DNA from: Streptomyces albiflavescens
GTDB taxonomy: Bacteria; Actinomycetota; Actinomycetes; Streptomycetales; Streptomycetaceae
DNA: 64,000 nt
NCBI RefSeq assembly: GCF_014645835.1
Contig: NZ_BMMM01000017.1
Coordinates: 174,157 to 238,156, forward strand
Direction: 5' to 3'
Shown: positions 51,566 through 60,850 of the stretch, piece after piece
How positions within the stretch are numbered: the stretch's first letter is position 1
Layout of the letters: every line of letters begins with the position of its first letter
Program-made: the position numbers and the translations under genes
The notes under the pieces: generated by a model
Database searches by the model: none
What the model saw: the letters and a program-made list of their open reading frames with translations, nothing else
Told to the model about the DNA's origin: nothing

Positions 51566-52129
51566 GTGACATGTGTCGACCGAACCGATCTGGGACTGCT
51601 GCTGCTCCGTCTGGGCACGGGCGGGGTGCTGGCCGCGCACGGGGCGCAGAAGCTGCTCGGCTGGTTCGGCGGGGGCGGCCTCGAAGCGACCGGGGCGGCC
51701 ATGGAGGCCATGGGCTACACGCCCGGGAGGGCGAGCGCGACGGCGACCGGGCTCGCGGAGGCCGGCGGCGGCACGCTGCTGGCGCTGGGCCTCGCGACGC
51801 CCGCCGCCGGTGCGGCGGCGGCAGGCGCGATGGCGGGCGCGGCGGCGGTGCACGCACCGCACGGGTTCTTCGCGGCCGAAGGCGGCTACGAGTACGCGGC
51901 GTCGCTGGGTCTGACGGCGGCGGGCCTCGCGGTGGCGGGACCCGGCCGGCTGTCCCTCGACCAGCTGCTGGGCCACACGGTGAACCGCGGCTGGATGGTG
52001 CCGATGGCGCTGGGCGTGACGGCGGCGGTCACGGCGCTGGTCGTGGGAGCGCGGAACCAGAGGGTGCGGAAGGCCGCGGAGGGGGAGCAGGAGGCGCTCT
52101 TCGACGAGCAGGCGTTCATCGACGAGTAG
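51566..52129 (+). CDS. DoxX-family membrane protein
   Basis: 187 residues, four helices. The family opening is LLLLRLGTGGVLAAHGAQKLLGWFGGGGLEATGAAMEAMGYTPG. DoxX relatives associate with quinone or redox systems and some with membrane oxidoreductases. The GTG start has GGGAG at 5-nt spacing. The charged C-terminus is EGEQEALFDEQAFIDE. Confidence 0.9.
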   Translation: MTCVDRTDLGLLLLRLGTGGVLAAHGAQKLLGWFGGGGLEATGAAMEAMGYTPGRASATATGLAEAGGGTLLALGLATPAAGAAAAGAMAGAAAVHAPHGFFAAEGGYEYAASLGLTAAGLAVAGPGRLSLDQLLGHTVNRGWMVPMALGVTAAVTALVVGARNQRVRKAAEGEQEALFDEQAFIDE

Positions 52130-52149
52130 GCGTCGGGCCTACGCGGCTA

Positions 52150-52262
52150 CGCGGGGCATCGGGTCTGCGAGGAGACGCCGGGCCTACGCGGGGGCATCGG
52201 GTCTACGAGGAGACGCCGGGCCTACGCGGGGGCGTCGGGTCTGCGAGGAGGCGTCGGGCGAG
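52150..52262. repeat. 38-bp tandem repeat, about 3 copies
   Basis: The word GGGCATCGGGTCTGCGAGGA and the following GACGCCGGGCCTACGCG recur with a period of 38 bp (anchors at 52157, 52195 and 52233). The third copy has drifted and ends in shorter GAGGAGGCGTCGGGC units. It is intergenic, just upstream of the MazG-like gene's ribosome site. Confidence 0.8.
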
Positions 52263-52300
52263 GAGGCGTCGGGCGGGCCGCTTCTGGGGAGGCTGGCCGC

Positions 52301-52693
52301 ATGGCTGACTCTGGGGACGCTCGTCCCATGACTGACATTGGTCCCGTCGCCGACGAGGACGTCTGGGACTCGATCGACCGCCTGCACGCCTGGCTGGACG
52401 CCCATCGGGCGCACGGCGGCCGGGAGGGCCTGCTCCTGCGCGTGCTGAAGCTGTCGGAGGAGGTCGGCGAGGTCGCCCAGGCGGTGATCGGCGCGACGGG
52501 CCAGAACCCGCGCAAGGGCACGACGCACACCTGGGACGACGTCCGGTCGGAGCTCTGCGACGTCGTGATCACGGCGCTGGTGGCCCTGCGCACGCTGGCG
52601 CCGGACGCGCGCGAGGTCTTCACCGCCCACCTGGCGGGCGTCACGGAGCGGTCGCTGGGGTCAGTCGGGAACGGCTCAACTCCGCGAGCGTAG
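52301..52693 (+). CDS. MazG-like NTP pyrophosphohydrolase family protein
   Basis: 130 residues. All-alpha fold with the metal motif KLSEEVGEVAQAVIG (E-E-x-x-E) and ELCDVV (E-x-x-D). Such proteins hydrolyse (d)NTPs or modified nucleotides. The first ATG has GGGAGG 8 nt upstream; a second ATG nine codons later starts nearer the core and is possible. Confidence 0.87.
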   Translation: MADSGDARPMTDIGPVADEDVWDSIDRLHAWLDAHRAHGGREGLLLRVLKLSEEVGEVAQAVIGATGQNPRKGTTHTWDDVRSELCDVVITALVALRTLAPDAREVFTAHLAGVTERSLGSVGNGSTPRA

Positions 52694-52821
52694 GGCGCAC
52701 TTACGGCCTCGTGATCTTGCGGTGTCCGAAGTTGTTCATCGCGCGGACGTACGCGGGCCGCATGGAGTTGGCGGGCGCGGCTGAGCCTTCTCGTCGGCAT
52801 CACGTCGACGAAAGGGTCCCC

Positions 52822-54216
52822 GTGCAGGACTACGTTTTTCCCTCAGGCCGCAAGGCGGTTGCCGTGGTGAGCGGCGTGGTCACGCTCGCCGTCATGGGGC
52901 TGGGAAGCCAGGCGCAGGCAGCGAGTTACGGCACGCCGAGCCTTTCGTTGTCGGCGGCGTACCTGTCCGGTGCGGTGGGTGCGACCGGTGATCCGGTCGT
53001 GCAGGTGACGGTCGCCCAGAGCGGCGCCGACGCGAGTGCGCTCGCCGTCTCGGTGACCAAGAGCAGCAAGACCACCGTGGCGACCACCGGCGACGTCACC
53101 GTCACCGGAACCGGCACCACCCGTCAGGTCGCCGTCGCCGCGCGCGGCCAGGGCTACACCGACCTCACCGTGAAGGTGACCGGAGTCGACGGCCAGACGG
53201 CCACGAAGACGCTGCACTACGCCGCGTCGGCCGCCGTCCAGCGGAGCGCGGACAGCAGGTACTTCACCGGTTCCAGCGACGCCTCCGCCGCCGTCGACGT
53301 GGGCGGCGGGTACGCGGTCGTCGCGGACGACGAGTCCAACGTGCTGCGCCTGTACGACCGTTCGGCGTCGGGCGCGCCCGTCAAGACGTGGGACTTCAGC
53401 TCGAAGATCGGCGTCTCGAAGGAGATCGACATCGAGGGCGCCGCCCGCGTCGGCGACACCATCTACTGGACGGGCTCGCTGGGCAACAACAAGGACGGCG
53501 AGTACAAGTCGGCCCGCAACACCGTCTTCACGACCAAGGTCACCGGTTCCGGCGCGGCCACGACCCTCTCGTACGGCGGCGCGTACGCGAAGCTTCGCGA
53601 CAACCTCGTCGCCTGGGACGAGGCGAACGGCGACCGCTACGGCTTCGCGGCGGGCACCGCCGCCGGCCAGGTCCCCAAGCAGATCGACGGCTTCAACGTG
53701 GAGGGCCTGGAGTTCGCCCCGGGCTCCACGACCACGGCGTACATCGGCTTCCGCGCGCCCCTCGCCCCCGCGGTGACGGGCGGCAAGGCGCTCATCGTCC
53801 CCGTCACGAACATCGACAAGGTGGTTGGCAGCGGCGCGTCGGCCACCTTCGGCACGCCGATCGAGCTCGACCTGGGCGGCCTCTCGATCCGCGACATCCG
53901 CAAGAACGCCTCGAACCAGTACCTGATCGTCGCCGGTTCCTGGGCCGCCGACGACAACTCCGACCCGTACGCCCTCTACTCCTGGGACGGCGACCCGGCC
54001 CACGCCCCGGTCAAGCGCCTCGACCTGCCCACCTCGGACCCGGGCGGCTGGGAGTCCGTCGTCGACGTCCCCGACCTGACGGTCCCGGGCGCCCGCGCCC
54101 AGCTGATCACCGACGACGGCTCCGCCGACCTGTACGGCGACAGCACGGACGCCAAGGACCTCACTCACCCGGAGTGGAAGAAGTCCCGGGCCACGTGGTT
54201 CACGGTCACCGGCTGA
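52822..54216 (+). CDS. Secreted beta-propeller-like protein, DUF3616-like
   Basis: 464 residues. A signal peptide (KAVAVVSGVVTLAVMGLGSQAQA) precedes a Thr/Val-rich Ig-like segment (about 40-140) and a larger domain with repeated strands (VGGGYAVVADDESNVLRLYDR.., GLEFAPGSTTTAYIGFRAP, GGLSIRDIRKN). I recall the second domain as DUF3616. Function unknown. The GTG start has AAAGGG at 5-nt spacing. A thymine-rich leader coding for VFPSGR follows. Confidence 0.8.
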   Translation: MQDYVFPSGRKAVAVVSGVVTLAVMGLGSQAQAASYGTPSLSLSAAYLSGAVGATGDPVVQVTVAQSGADASALAVSVTKSSKTTVATTGDVTVTGTGTTRQVAVAARGQGYTDLTVKVTGVDGQTATKTLHYAASAAVQRSADSRYFTGSSDASAAVDVGGGYAVVADDESNVLRLYDRSASGAPVKTWDFSSKIGVSKEIDIEGAARVGDTIYWTGSLGNNKDGEYKSARNTVFTTKVTGSGAATTLSYGGAYAKLRDNLVAWDEANGDRYGFAAGTAAGQVPKQIDGFNVEGLEFAPGSTTTAYIGFRAPLAPAVTGGKALIVPVTNIDKVVGSGASATFGTPIELDLGGLSIRDIRKNASNQYLIVAGSWAADDNSDPYALYSWDGDPAHAPVKRLDLPTSDPGGWESVVDVPDLTVPGARAQLITDDGSADLYGDSTDAKDLTHPEWKKSRATWFTVTG

Positions 54217-54247
54217 GACAGCGGTAGCCGTACCGCCGGCGGCGACG

Positions 54248-54817
54248 CTACTCGACGCCCGCGGCGTCCAGCAGCACCGTCGCGGTCGTCGTGGTCAGCC
54301 CGTCGAGGGTCTCGATCCCTGCGCCGGCGCGGGCGTTCGCACCGTCGAAGACCAGCATCAACTGCCGGGAGAGGAGATCGGGGTCGCGCGCGCCACCGCG
54401 CTCGGCCTCGGCCCGGAACACCTCTTTGAGACGCTGCTTGGCGCCGCCGGCGACCGCGCTCGCCGGGTGCTCGGGGTCCTTGAGCTCGACCAGTGCGGCG
54501 AGGAAGGGGCAGCCGCGGAACTCGGGCAGCGCCGCCCCCTCCTCCAGCCGCTCGAAGACGCCCAGGATGCGCTCGCGCGGCGTGACGGTCTCCCCCGGAT
54601 CGGGCGCGAGCCGCTCCACGTACGACGGAATGCGCCGCTCCAGGCTCGCCGCGAGGAGATCGTCCTTGCCGGCGAAGAGCTGATACATCGACCTCTTCGA
54701 GACGCCGGCCGACCGACACAGCGCCTCGATGCCGATGGAGACGCCGTCGCGGTAGGTGAGCTCGGCCGCCGCGTCCAGCAACCGGTCCCTCGGGGACGCC
54801 TTGGCTGTAGTGGTCAT
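54248..54817 (-). CDS. TetR-family regulator, predicted autoregulator and SDR-gene repressor
   Basis: 189 residues. HTH: IGIEALCRSAGVSKRSMYQLFAGKDDLL; C-terminus GCPFLAALVELKDPEHPASAVAGGAKQRL is typical of AcrR-like regulators of small-molecule oxidoreductases. The palindrome ACCGATCGGT lies 35-44 bp before the ATG, and two perfect copies of AAACCGATCGGTTT lie before the SDR gene at 57.5 kb. The long upstream open frame is repeat-derived and not included. Confidence 0.87.
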   Translation of the reverse strand: MTTTAKASPRDRLLDAAAELTYRDGVSIGIEALCRSAGVSKRSMYQLFAGKDDLLAASLERRIPSYVERLAPDPGETVTPRERILGVFERLEEGAALPEFRGCPFLAALVELKDPEHPASAVAGGAKQRLKEVFRAEAERGGARDPDLLSRQLMLVFDGANARAGAGIETLDGLTTTTATVLLDAAGVE

Positions 54818-54849
54818 ACGGGGAGGGTACCTCGCAAGGAGGAGCGAGG

Positions 54850-54862
54850 AAACCGATCGGTA
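54850..54862. promoter_or_regulatory. Predicted operator of the 54.2-kb TetR gene
   Basis: AAACCGATCGGTA (54850-54862) contains the core palindrome ACCGATCGGT (54852-54861), which also forms the centre of the two sites at 58276 and 58308. It lies just upstream of the TetR start, as expected for autoregulation. Confidence 0.7.
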
Positions 54863-54895
54863 TACGGGCTGCGCGAGACCCTCCCGCAGGGCGTT

Positions 54896-55080
54896 GCGCG
54901 ACCACGCACAGGCCCGCACGACCGAGCACGCACAGGCCGCACGACCGAGCACGCACACGCCCGCGTGACGCCGCTCGACCACCGTCACACCCGCATGACG
55001 CTGTACGGGCACACACCGGCATGACGCTGTGCGAGCACGCACACGCGGGACGCTGTGCGAGCACCCTCACACGTGACAGG
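54896..55080. repeat. Low-complexity tract of GCACGC/GACGCTGT words
   Basis: Two near-identical 23-24 bp units containing CGCACGACCGAGCACGCACA (about 54904-54950), then three CATGACGCTGT-like words (54995-55060). It is non-coding and between the TetR operator and the MoxR gene. Confidence 0.6.
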
Positions 55081-55139
55081 GTGGTGAACAAGCGCTTAGA
55101 TAGTGAGCCGACCTCGCCCGTACCGAGCTGGAGGCCCCG

Positions 55140-56000
55140 TTGCTCTTCACATCCGTCGACGATGTCTCCGCACGCCTCGCCGAGACCGGCTATCTGGCGT
55201 CTCCCGCCGTCGCCACGACGGTCTTCCTGGCCGACCGCCTCGGCAAGCCGCTCCTGGTCGAGGGCCCCGCCGGGGTCGGCAAGACAGAACTCGCCAAGGC
55301 CGTCGCCGAGGTCGCCGGAGCACAACTGGTCCGGCTCCAGTGCTACGAAGGCGTCGACGAGTCCCGGGCGCTGTACGAGTGGAACCACGCCAAGCAGTTG
55401 CTGCGCATCAGCGCGGGCCGCGACGAGACGTGGGACGAGGCGCGCACCGACATCTTCAGCGAGGAATTCCTGCTGGCGCGCCCGCTGTTGACCGCGATCC
55501 GCGGCGACGAGCCCAAGGTGCTGCTGATCGACGAGACCGACAAGGCCGACGTCGAGGTGGAGGGCCTCCTGCTCGAAGTGCTCAGCGACTTCCAGGTCAC
55601 CGTCCCCGAGTTGGGCACGATCACCGCGACCAGCCGCCCCTTCGTGGTCCTCACCTCGAACGCCAGCCGCGAGCTGTCCGAGGCGCTGCGTCGCCGCTGC
55701 CTCTTCCTCCACATCGGCTTCCCGGACGAGGCGTTGGAGCGACGCATCGTGCGGCTGAAGGTGCCGGGCCTCGACGAGGCGTTGGCGGAGTCCGTGGTGC
55801 GGGTGGTCGGGGCGCTGCGCGAGATGGACCTGCGGAAGGTCCCGTCGGTCGCCGAGACGATCGACTGGGCCCGTACGCTGCTCGCGCTCGGGGCGGACAC
55901 CCTCGACGAGGCTGTCGTGCACGACAGCCTCGGCGTGCTCCTCAAGCATCAGGACGACGTCCTGAAGGCGACAGCCAAGCTCGACCTGGACGCCGTGTGA
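55140..56000 (+). CDS. MoxR-family AAA+ ATPase
   Basis: 286 residues. Walker A GPAGVGKT (42-49), Walker B VLLIDETDKAD, sensor 1 TSNASRELSEALRRRC with the Arg finger, and a lid domain. MoxR ATPases act as chaperones with VWA partners, here the next gene (GTGA overlap), as in cox/carbon monoxide dehydrogenase maturation. The start is a TTG with GGAGG at 5-nt spacing. The palindrome AAGCGCTT (55090-55097) near a TTAGATA -10-like patch may be its operator. Confidence 0.93.
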   Translation: MLFTSVDDVSARLAETGYLASPAVATTVFLADRLGKPLLVEGPAGVGKTELAKAVAEVAGAQLVRLQCYEGVDESRALYEWNHAKQLLRISAGRDETWDEARTDIFSEEFLLARPLLTAIRGDEPKVLLIDETDKADVEVEGLLLEVLSDFQVTVPELGTITATSRPFVVLTSNASRELSEALRRRCLFLHIGFPDEALERRIVRLKVPGLDEALAESVVRVVGALREMDLRKVPSVAETIDWARTLLALGADTLDEAVVHDSLGVLLKHQDDVLKATAKLDLDAV

Positions 56001-57466
56001 CCGCGCCGGCGGCCGGTGCGGCGGATCGGTCGGCGAGCGCAGCCGACCAAGCGGCCGGTGAGGCGGACCGGCCGACGGGTCTCGTCGGACCGGCGGGCAC
56101 GGCCGACCCGGTGGCCGGCGTCGCGGAGCGGCTGACGGGTCTCGTCGGGGCGCTGCGCTCGCACGGGGTGCGGATCGGCACCGGGGAAACCGTGGACGCC
56201 GCACAGGCCTTGGAGGCGCTGGGCCTCGCGGACCGGGAACGGCTGCGCGAAGGCCTCGCCGCCACCCTGCTCCACAGCACCGGGCAGCGGTGGGTGTTCG
56301 ATCCGGTCTTCGACATGTACTTTCCGCGTCGCGTCGGAGCGCCGTCGGACAGCGAAGCGCCCGCCGACCGGGAGGACCTGCGCAGCCGGCTCGCGGCCGC
56401 ACTCGCCGCCGACGACCAGGCGGCGATCGCCCAGTTGGCGGTCGAGGCGGTGGACGGTTTCGGCGGATACGGCGCCTCGCCGGGGTCGGACGGCTGGTCG
56501 TCGTACCAGACGCTCGACCGGCTGCGTCCGCAGACGCTGATGGCGCGGGTTCGCGACAGCGTCCGGGCGCAGCGCGGCGGGGCGGGGTTCACCGACCGGC
56601 TGCTGGAGGACGAGATCCGGCGGCGCATCGAGGCCTTCCGTGCGCAGGTCGCCACGGAGGCCCGGCGCCGGGTCGCCGAGCGGCGCGGCCGGGACGAGAT
56701 CGCGCGGCGGGCGGTGGCCCCGACCGCCGACCGGGTCGACTTCCTGTTCGCGGGGCGGACCCAACTCGCCGAGCTGCGCAGGGTGGTTCAGCCGCTCGCG
56801 CGCAAGCTGGCCACCCGGCTCGCCGCACGCCGCCGCCGGGCCACCCGGGGCACCATCGACCTGCGGCGGACCCTGCGCGGGTCGCTGTCGACGGGCGGGG
56901 TGCCGATGCGACCCGTGCTGCGCAGACGCCGCCCCGTGCGGCCCGAACTGGTGCTGCTGTGCGATGTGTCGGGCTCGGTGTCGGGCTTCTCGGACTTCAC
57001 GATGCTGCTGGTGCAGGCGCTGCACGACCAGTTCAGCAAGGTGCGGGTGTTCGCCTTCGTCAACCGGATCGACGAGGTGACCGGGCTGCTGGTGCACGGC
57101 ACGGCGGACCCGGAGGGGCTGGGTGGCCGCATCCAGGCGGAGGCCACGCTGACGGGCTGGCACGGCAGCAGCGACTACGGTGTCGCGTTGGGCGAGTTCG
57201 ACGAGCGGTACACCGACGCGGTCGGGCCGCGCACGACCGTGTTCGTCCTCGGCGACGCCCGTACGAACATGAGCGACCCGAACCTCCCGGCCGTGCGGCA
57301 CCTCTCCGAACGGGCCCGCCGCGTCTACTGGTTGAACCCCGAGCAGCGGTCCCAGTGGGGCACGGGCGACTCCGCCGCGCCCGCCTACGCCGAACTCGTC
57401 GAGATGCACGAGTGCCGCAACGCCCGGCAGCTCGGCGAGCTGATCGCCCGCCTGCTGCCGGTCTGA
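55997..57466 (+). CDS. VWA-domain protein (CoxE-like), MoxR partner
   Basis: 489 residues. An Ala/Gly/Asp-rich N-terminus, a helical, Arg-rich middle (RRRIEAFRAQ.., RGTIDLRRTLRGSLSTGG), then a von Willebrand A domain with the MIDAS motif LLCDVSGSVSGFSDF (D-x-S-x-S) and later GRIQAEATLTGWHGSSDYG. CoxE relatives help insert metal into carbon monoxide dehydrogenase; with no cox genes near, the client is unknown. It starts at a GTG that overlaps the MoxR stop. Confidence 0.9.
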   Translation: MTAPAAGAADRSASAADQAAGEADRPTGLVGPAGTADPVAGVAERLTGLVGALRSHGVRIGTGETVDAAQALEALGLADRERLREGLAATLLHSTGQRWVFDPVFDMYFPRRVGAPSDSEAPADREDLRSRLAAALAADDQAAIAQLAVEAVDGFGGYGASPGSDGWSSYQTLDRLRPQTLMARVRDSVRAQRGGAGFTDRLLEDEIRRRIEAFRAQVATEARRRVAERRGRDEIARRAVAPTADRVDFLFAGRTQLAELRRVVQPLARKLATRLAARRRRATRGTIDLRRTLRGSLSTGGVPMRPVLRRRRPVRPELVLLCDVSGSVSGFSDFTMLLVQALHDQFSKVRVFAFVNRIDEVTGLLVHGTADPEGLGGRIQAEATLTGWHGSSDYGVALGEFDERYTDAVGPRTTVFVLGDARTNMSDPNLPAVRHLSERARRVYWLNPEQRSQWGTGDSAAPAYAELVEMHECRNARQLGELIARLLPV

Positions 57467-57533
57467 CATTTCCGGTCCGACACCGCCGGTCCGACGCTGC
57501 CGGTCTCGCACTGCCGGTCCGCCCCCGGCCCGA

Positions 57534-58235
57534 CTACGCCACCAGCTGCGGATACATCGCGCCGATGTCCTGGGACAGCCGGGCCTTGACATGCCGGGAG
57601 ACATCGTCGGCCAGCACCTCGAAGGCGCCCGACTCGATGCCGTCGAGCGCCTGGGCCGCCACGCTCTCGGGAGTGGACTTCGGCGCATCGACATCGGCGG
57701 CCAGGTCCGTGTCGACGTAACCGACGTGGAGTCCGGTGACCTCGATGCCGCGCGGCTTCAGGTCGAGCCGCAGGGAGTTGGTCTGCGACCAGAGGGCGGC
57801 CTTGGACGCACTGTAGGAATTCAGGAGGCCGATCCAGGACAGCACCGAGTGGACGTTGAGGATGTGGCCGCCGCCGTTGCGCTCGATGATCGGGACGAAG
57901 GCGCGTGTGACAAGGAGCGGCCCGTAGAAGTTCGTCTCGAACTCGCGGCGGACGTCCTCGACGGGTGAGTCCAGGAAGTTCGCGTTCACGGACGCGCCGG
58001 CGTTGTTGATCAGGACGGTGACGTCCTGCGCCTGCTCGGCGGCCGCGGCGACGGACGCGGGATCGCTCACTTCCAGCGCCAGCGGCACGGCGTCGGGGTG
58101 CGTGACCGTCCGCGGGTCGCGCGCGGTGGCGTACACCTTCTTCGCGCCGCGCTCGTAGAGGGCCTGCACCAGCGACCGGCCGATACCGCGGCTGCCGCCG
58201 GTGACCAGGGCGACCGAGCCTTCGATGGTTGTCAT
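57534..58235 (-). CDS. Short-chain dehydrogenase/reductase under TetR-type control
   Basis: 233 residues. TGGSRGIG cofactor loop, NNAG, catalytic Ser (VHSVLSWIG) and Y-x-x-x-K (YSASKAALW). The SDR uses NAD(P) for an unknown alcohol or ketone. GGGAG lies 5 nt before the ATG. Two perfect 14-bp palindromes upstream match the TetR autoregulatory site at 54.85 kb, so it is the likely target of that regulator. The 67 bp before the VWA gene end is a short repeat of CCGGTC-type words. Confidence 0.9.
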   Translation of the reverse strand: MTTIEGSVALVTGGSRGIGRSLVQALYERGAKKVYATARDPRTVTHPDAVPLALEVSDPASVAAAAEQAQDVTVLINNAGASVNANFLDSPVEDVRREFETNFYGPLLVTRAFVPIIERNGGGHILNVHSVLSWIGLLNSYSASKAALWSQTNSLRLDLKPRGIEVTGLHVGYVDTDLAADVDAPKSTPESVAAQALDGIESGAFEVLADDVSRHVKARLSQDIGAMYPQLVA

Positions 58236-58275
58236 GAGTACTCCCGGAATCGAGAATCGAGAATCGAGAAATGGG

Positions 58276-58321
58276 AAACCGATCGGTTTACCTACTGCGT
58301 CGAGAGTAAACCGATCGGTTT
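58276..58321. promoter_or_regulatory. Paired TetR operators before SDR gene
   Basis: AAACCGATCGGTTT is present perfectly at 58276-58289 and 58308-58321, 32 bp apart centre to centre (about three turns). The flanks (GGG..AC and GT..CCC) are themselves mirror images, making the whole 52-bp unit symmetric. The same core precedes the TetR gene at 54.85 kb. Confidence 0.88.
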
Positions 58322-58453
58322 CCCACCGCAAGGCGGGACCCGCGCGGACGCGTATGCGGCCCCGTTCCGGAAATCGCCCCGCCTCGCGCGACGGACCCGC
58401 CGCCCCGCCCCGTAGAGCAGACGACATCGGTCCACCGGGAGGGGACCGCGGGC

Positions 58454-58786
58454 GTGGCAGGGCACAAGGTCAGAGGCGTCAGGGGTGCGGCGATCGCGGC
58501 GGCGGCGATGGCCGCGCTGACCGCGTCACAGGCGCCGGAGGCGGTCCCGGCACGGGCATCCGTCCCTCAGGAGGAGGCGCCCACCGAGTACGGACCGAGC
58601 ATGCCGGGCGACACCCCGTACCTCCCGCCGCTGCGGACCCGGGAACGCGCGCGAGGCATCGTTGGCGACGAGGAGCTGGATCGACGTCAGGGATTCTCTG
58701 GCCCGCTCTGGCGCCTGCGGACAAGCCGAGGCCGGATCCACTCAGTGCACAACGCGTGCGCACTTCCCGGGCAACTCCCAGGTTGA
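58454..58786 (+). pseudogene. Truncated exported protein, possibly a lytic transglycosylase N-terminus
   Basis: 110 residues from a GTG. The signal-like start (VRGVRGAAIAAAAMAALTASQAPEA) and DTPYLPPL resemble the first 60 residues of Streptomyces lytic transglycosylase-type proteins, whose catalytic domain should follow but is absent. After PPL the sequence becomes basic and unrelated. It ends 54 bp before the left rnpB-like repeat, so it may have been cut by an insertion. Confidence 0.5.
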
Positions 58787-58840
58787 CGCGGGAAGCGCCC
58801 CCACACGCAAAAGGGTCCCGACGCGGCCGTGAAACCAGGC

Positions 58841-58879
58841 CAGAGTCCAGATGGCAGACGAGTCCGGCTATACGCCGGG
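58841..58879. repeat. Left boundary repeat (rnpB 3'-end-like), putative att site
   Basis: Matches 62367-62405 at 33 of 39 positions, including the identical 12-mer GGCAGACGAGTC. Read on the minus strand it contains CCCGGCGTATAGCCGGACTC followed by GTCTGCC, like the 3' end of actinobacterial RNase P RNA (my recollection: CCCGGCGTACAGCCCGACTC then GTCTG). The sequence to its left is not rnpB-like. Confidence 0.55.
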
Positions 58880-59005
58880 GACAGCGGTGCGCATCGCGGA
58901 AGCGGACTCTGAGCTGCTGCCCCGTCCGCGTAGACAGAGGCCCGGGCACATCGCGCGCACGTCGCCATGAGACGCCGCGCAAGCTGCCGCGGCGCGGTCC
59001 CCGGC

Positions 59006-60679
59006 TCACAGTCCGTGTTCGTCCATCGCGCGCATCAGGTTCCGCTTGCGTTTCTGGGTGGTGCGCAGGGCGGTAACGTACGCGGTGAACTCGTCTGGTG
59101 TGCCCAGCCGGTGGTGGCAGTCGCGCACGCTCAGCAGCAGGCTGACGAGCTGTTCGTAGACCGCGTTGCCTGTCTGCTTGTTCAGCGGCTCGACCAAACG
59201 CAGGTAGACGCTGAGCGAGTCGGCGGGACGGCCTGTACGCGCCTGGTCGGCGAGGGTGAGCCACTGCCGGTCGTCGGCGCCGCTGTCGGTGGCCGCCTGC
59301 CAGGCGGCCTCGACGTCCTTGTCGTCGAGCAGGGCATCGACCAGAACGGAACCGCCGTACCAGCCTTGGTGCCGCCGCCCCGCGTCAGCGCGCAGCAGGG
59401 CAAGTGCTCCCTCGCGTTCGACCGGCCAGCAGTCAGCGGCCCGCGCTGCGGCGCGCAGTTGCTGGTACGTGAGCAGGGAGCGGCGGGCGCCGAAGTGGTC
59501 GCGGCGCACGGCGACGGCATCGAGGAGCCGGGCAGCTCGCGCATAACGCCCGCAGAGGTAGTCGACGAGTGCGGTGTCGACGACGGCGAGGTCCCCGGCT
59601 TCCCGGATGCCACGTTCCGCCCAGCTCAGGGCCTCCTCGGAGCGTCCCGCGGTGTCCAGCTCGCAGGCGATGACAAGGTGGGTGTGGCCGTTCGCCGCGA
59701 GGTCGGCCGCGTGCACCGCGATCACCGTGTCGACATCGCCTCCCGCCTTGGCCAGGCGCTCCATGAGGTACTTCTCAGCCCAGCCGGCGCGGTTGCGCCG
59801 CCACGCCTCGGTCGCCAACTCTCGCAAGACGGTCATCCCGCGTTCGCCGAGGACGTCCTCGTAGTCGAGCGGATCGATGTCGGTGATGTTGTCGAAGTCG
59901 CCGAGCACATGGCCGACCAGCCAGCGGGCGAGTGCCTCCGGGTCGGTGCGCGCCGAGCGGCACGCGTCGAGATGGGCGTCGGCGAGGCGGGCGCCCACCT
60001 GCCCGAGCCATCCGTCGGAGTCGTCGACGCTTTCCACCGCCTCGGCAAGCAGCGGCATCGCCTCCCGCGCCAAGGTGATCGCGTCGGCGGCCCGGCCCGA
60101 GCCGGTGAGCGCCCCGATCGCGGACACCGCCTGCCCGGCTTGGTCTGCGTAGGCGCGGGCATCGGCGTACTCGACGTATCCGTACTGCGCGAACCGGCCG
60201 ATGTCGAGCACTTCGCGGATGCGCGCCTGGACCCCGGCGAGGTCCCCGCGGGCGCTCGCGGCCCGCAGCTCCAGGCGGCGCCGCAACTGCCGGTCCTCCC
60301 CGATCTGTTCGCGTACCAGGGCGAGCAACTCGTCCTTGGAGAGGGCCGACAGCCACTCGTCCAGGTCCTGCGCACGAGTCCGGGCCACCGAGCGCTGCCG
60401 CGGCAGGCTCTCCCGCTGGGCGAGCACGGTCAGGCCGAGGGCGACCAGGTGCTTGCAGAAGTTGCCCTCCAGGCCATACGGGCAGTCGCACACGCCGGTC
60501 AGCCCTCGGGGCCCCTCCAGGGTCAACTCCGCCTCGTACCGATCCGTGCCGAGGACGGTCGCGGTGACCCAGCGGTCACCGACCTCGACCCCGGACACTG
60601 CATCCAGGTAACCGAGCCCGCGCTCGAAGGAGCGAGCACCGGCCAGCACTTTGAGGTTCGCCTCGGTGAGGCCGCCCAT
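59006..60679 (-). CDS. SWIM zinc-finger protein
   Basis: 557 residues. The N-terminal SWIM motif C-x-C-x8-C-x-H is at C64, C66, C75 and H77 (GVCDCPYGLEGNFCKHLVAL), a zinc-binding module for DNA or protein contacts. The rest is helical with repeated Ala/Arg-rich units (AREAMPLLAEAVESVDDSDG, CELDTAGRSEEALSWAERGI) suggestive of TPR-like repeats. The C-terminus RTTQKRKRNLMRAMDEHGL is basic. GGAAAG is 5 nt before the ATG; a GTG four codons upstream is possible. Divergent from the ATPase gene at 60.9 kb. Function unknown. Confidence 0.85.
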   Translation of the reverse strand: MGGLTEANLKVLAGARSFERGLGYLDAVSGVEVGDRWVTATVLGTDRYEAELTLEGPRGLTGVCDCPYGLEGNFCKHLVALGLTVLAQRESLPRQRSVARTRAQDLDEWLSALSKDELLALVREQIGEDRQLRRRLELRAASARGDLAGVQARIREVLDIGRFAQYGYVEYADARAYADQAGQAVSAIGALTGSGRAADAITLAREAMPLLAEAVESVDDSDGWLGQVGARLADAHLDACRSARTDPEALARWLVGHVLGDFDNITDIDPLDYEDVLGERGMTVLRELATEAWRRNRAGWAEKYLMERLAKAGGDVDTVIAVHAADLAANGHTHLVIACELDTAGRSEEALSWAERGIREAGDLAVVDTALVDYLCGRYARAARLLDAVAVRRDHFGARRSLLTYQQLRAAARAADCWPVEREGALALLRADAGRRHQGWYGGSVLVDALLDDKDVEAAWQAATDSGADDRQWLTLADQARTGRPADSLSVYLRLVEPLNKQTGNAVYEQLVSLLLSVRDCHHRLGTPDEFTAYVTALRTTQKRKRNLMRAMDEHGL

Positions 60680-60850
60680 GGTTCTTTCCACCCCGCCCTG
60701 GCGTAGTGCGTGACGACCGCCAGCTTATGACTACTGGTCGGGCCGGGCCGACGGTTCACCGGACATCCATCCTCGGCAGCCCCGCCTTTCACGGTCCTCC
60801 AGCCCACCCCGCGCATCACGTAGCGCGAGCGGTTAACTACTCGAAATCTC

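Noticed and set aside
54818..55042. 75-residue N-terminal extension of the TetR gene
   Set aside because: Cys/Arg-rich translation of the low-complexity repeat; the predicted operator lies inside it and the HTH starts at the chosen ATG.
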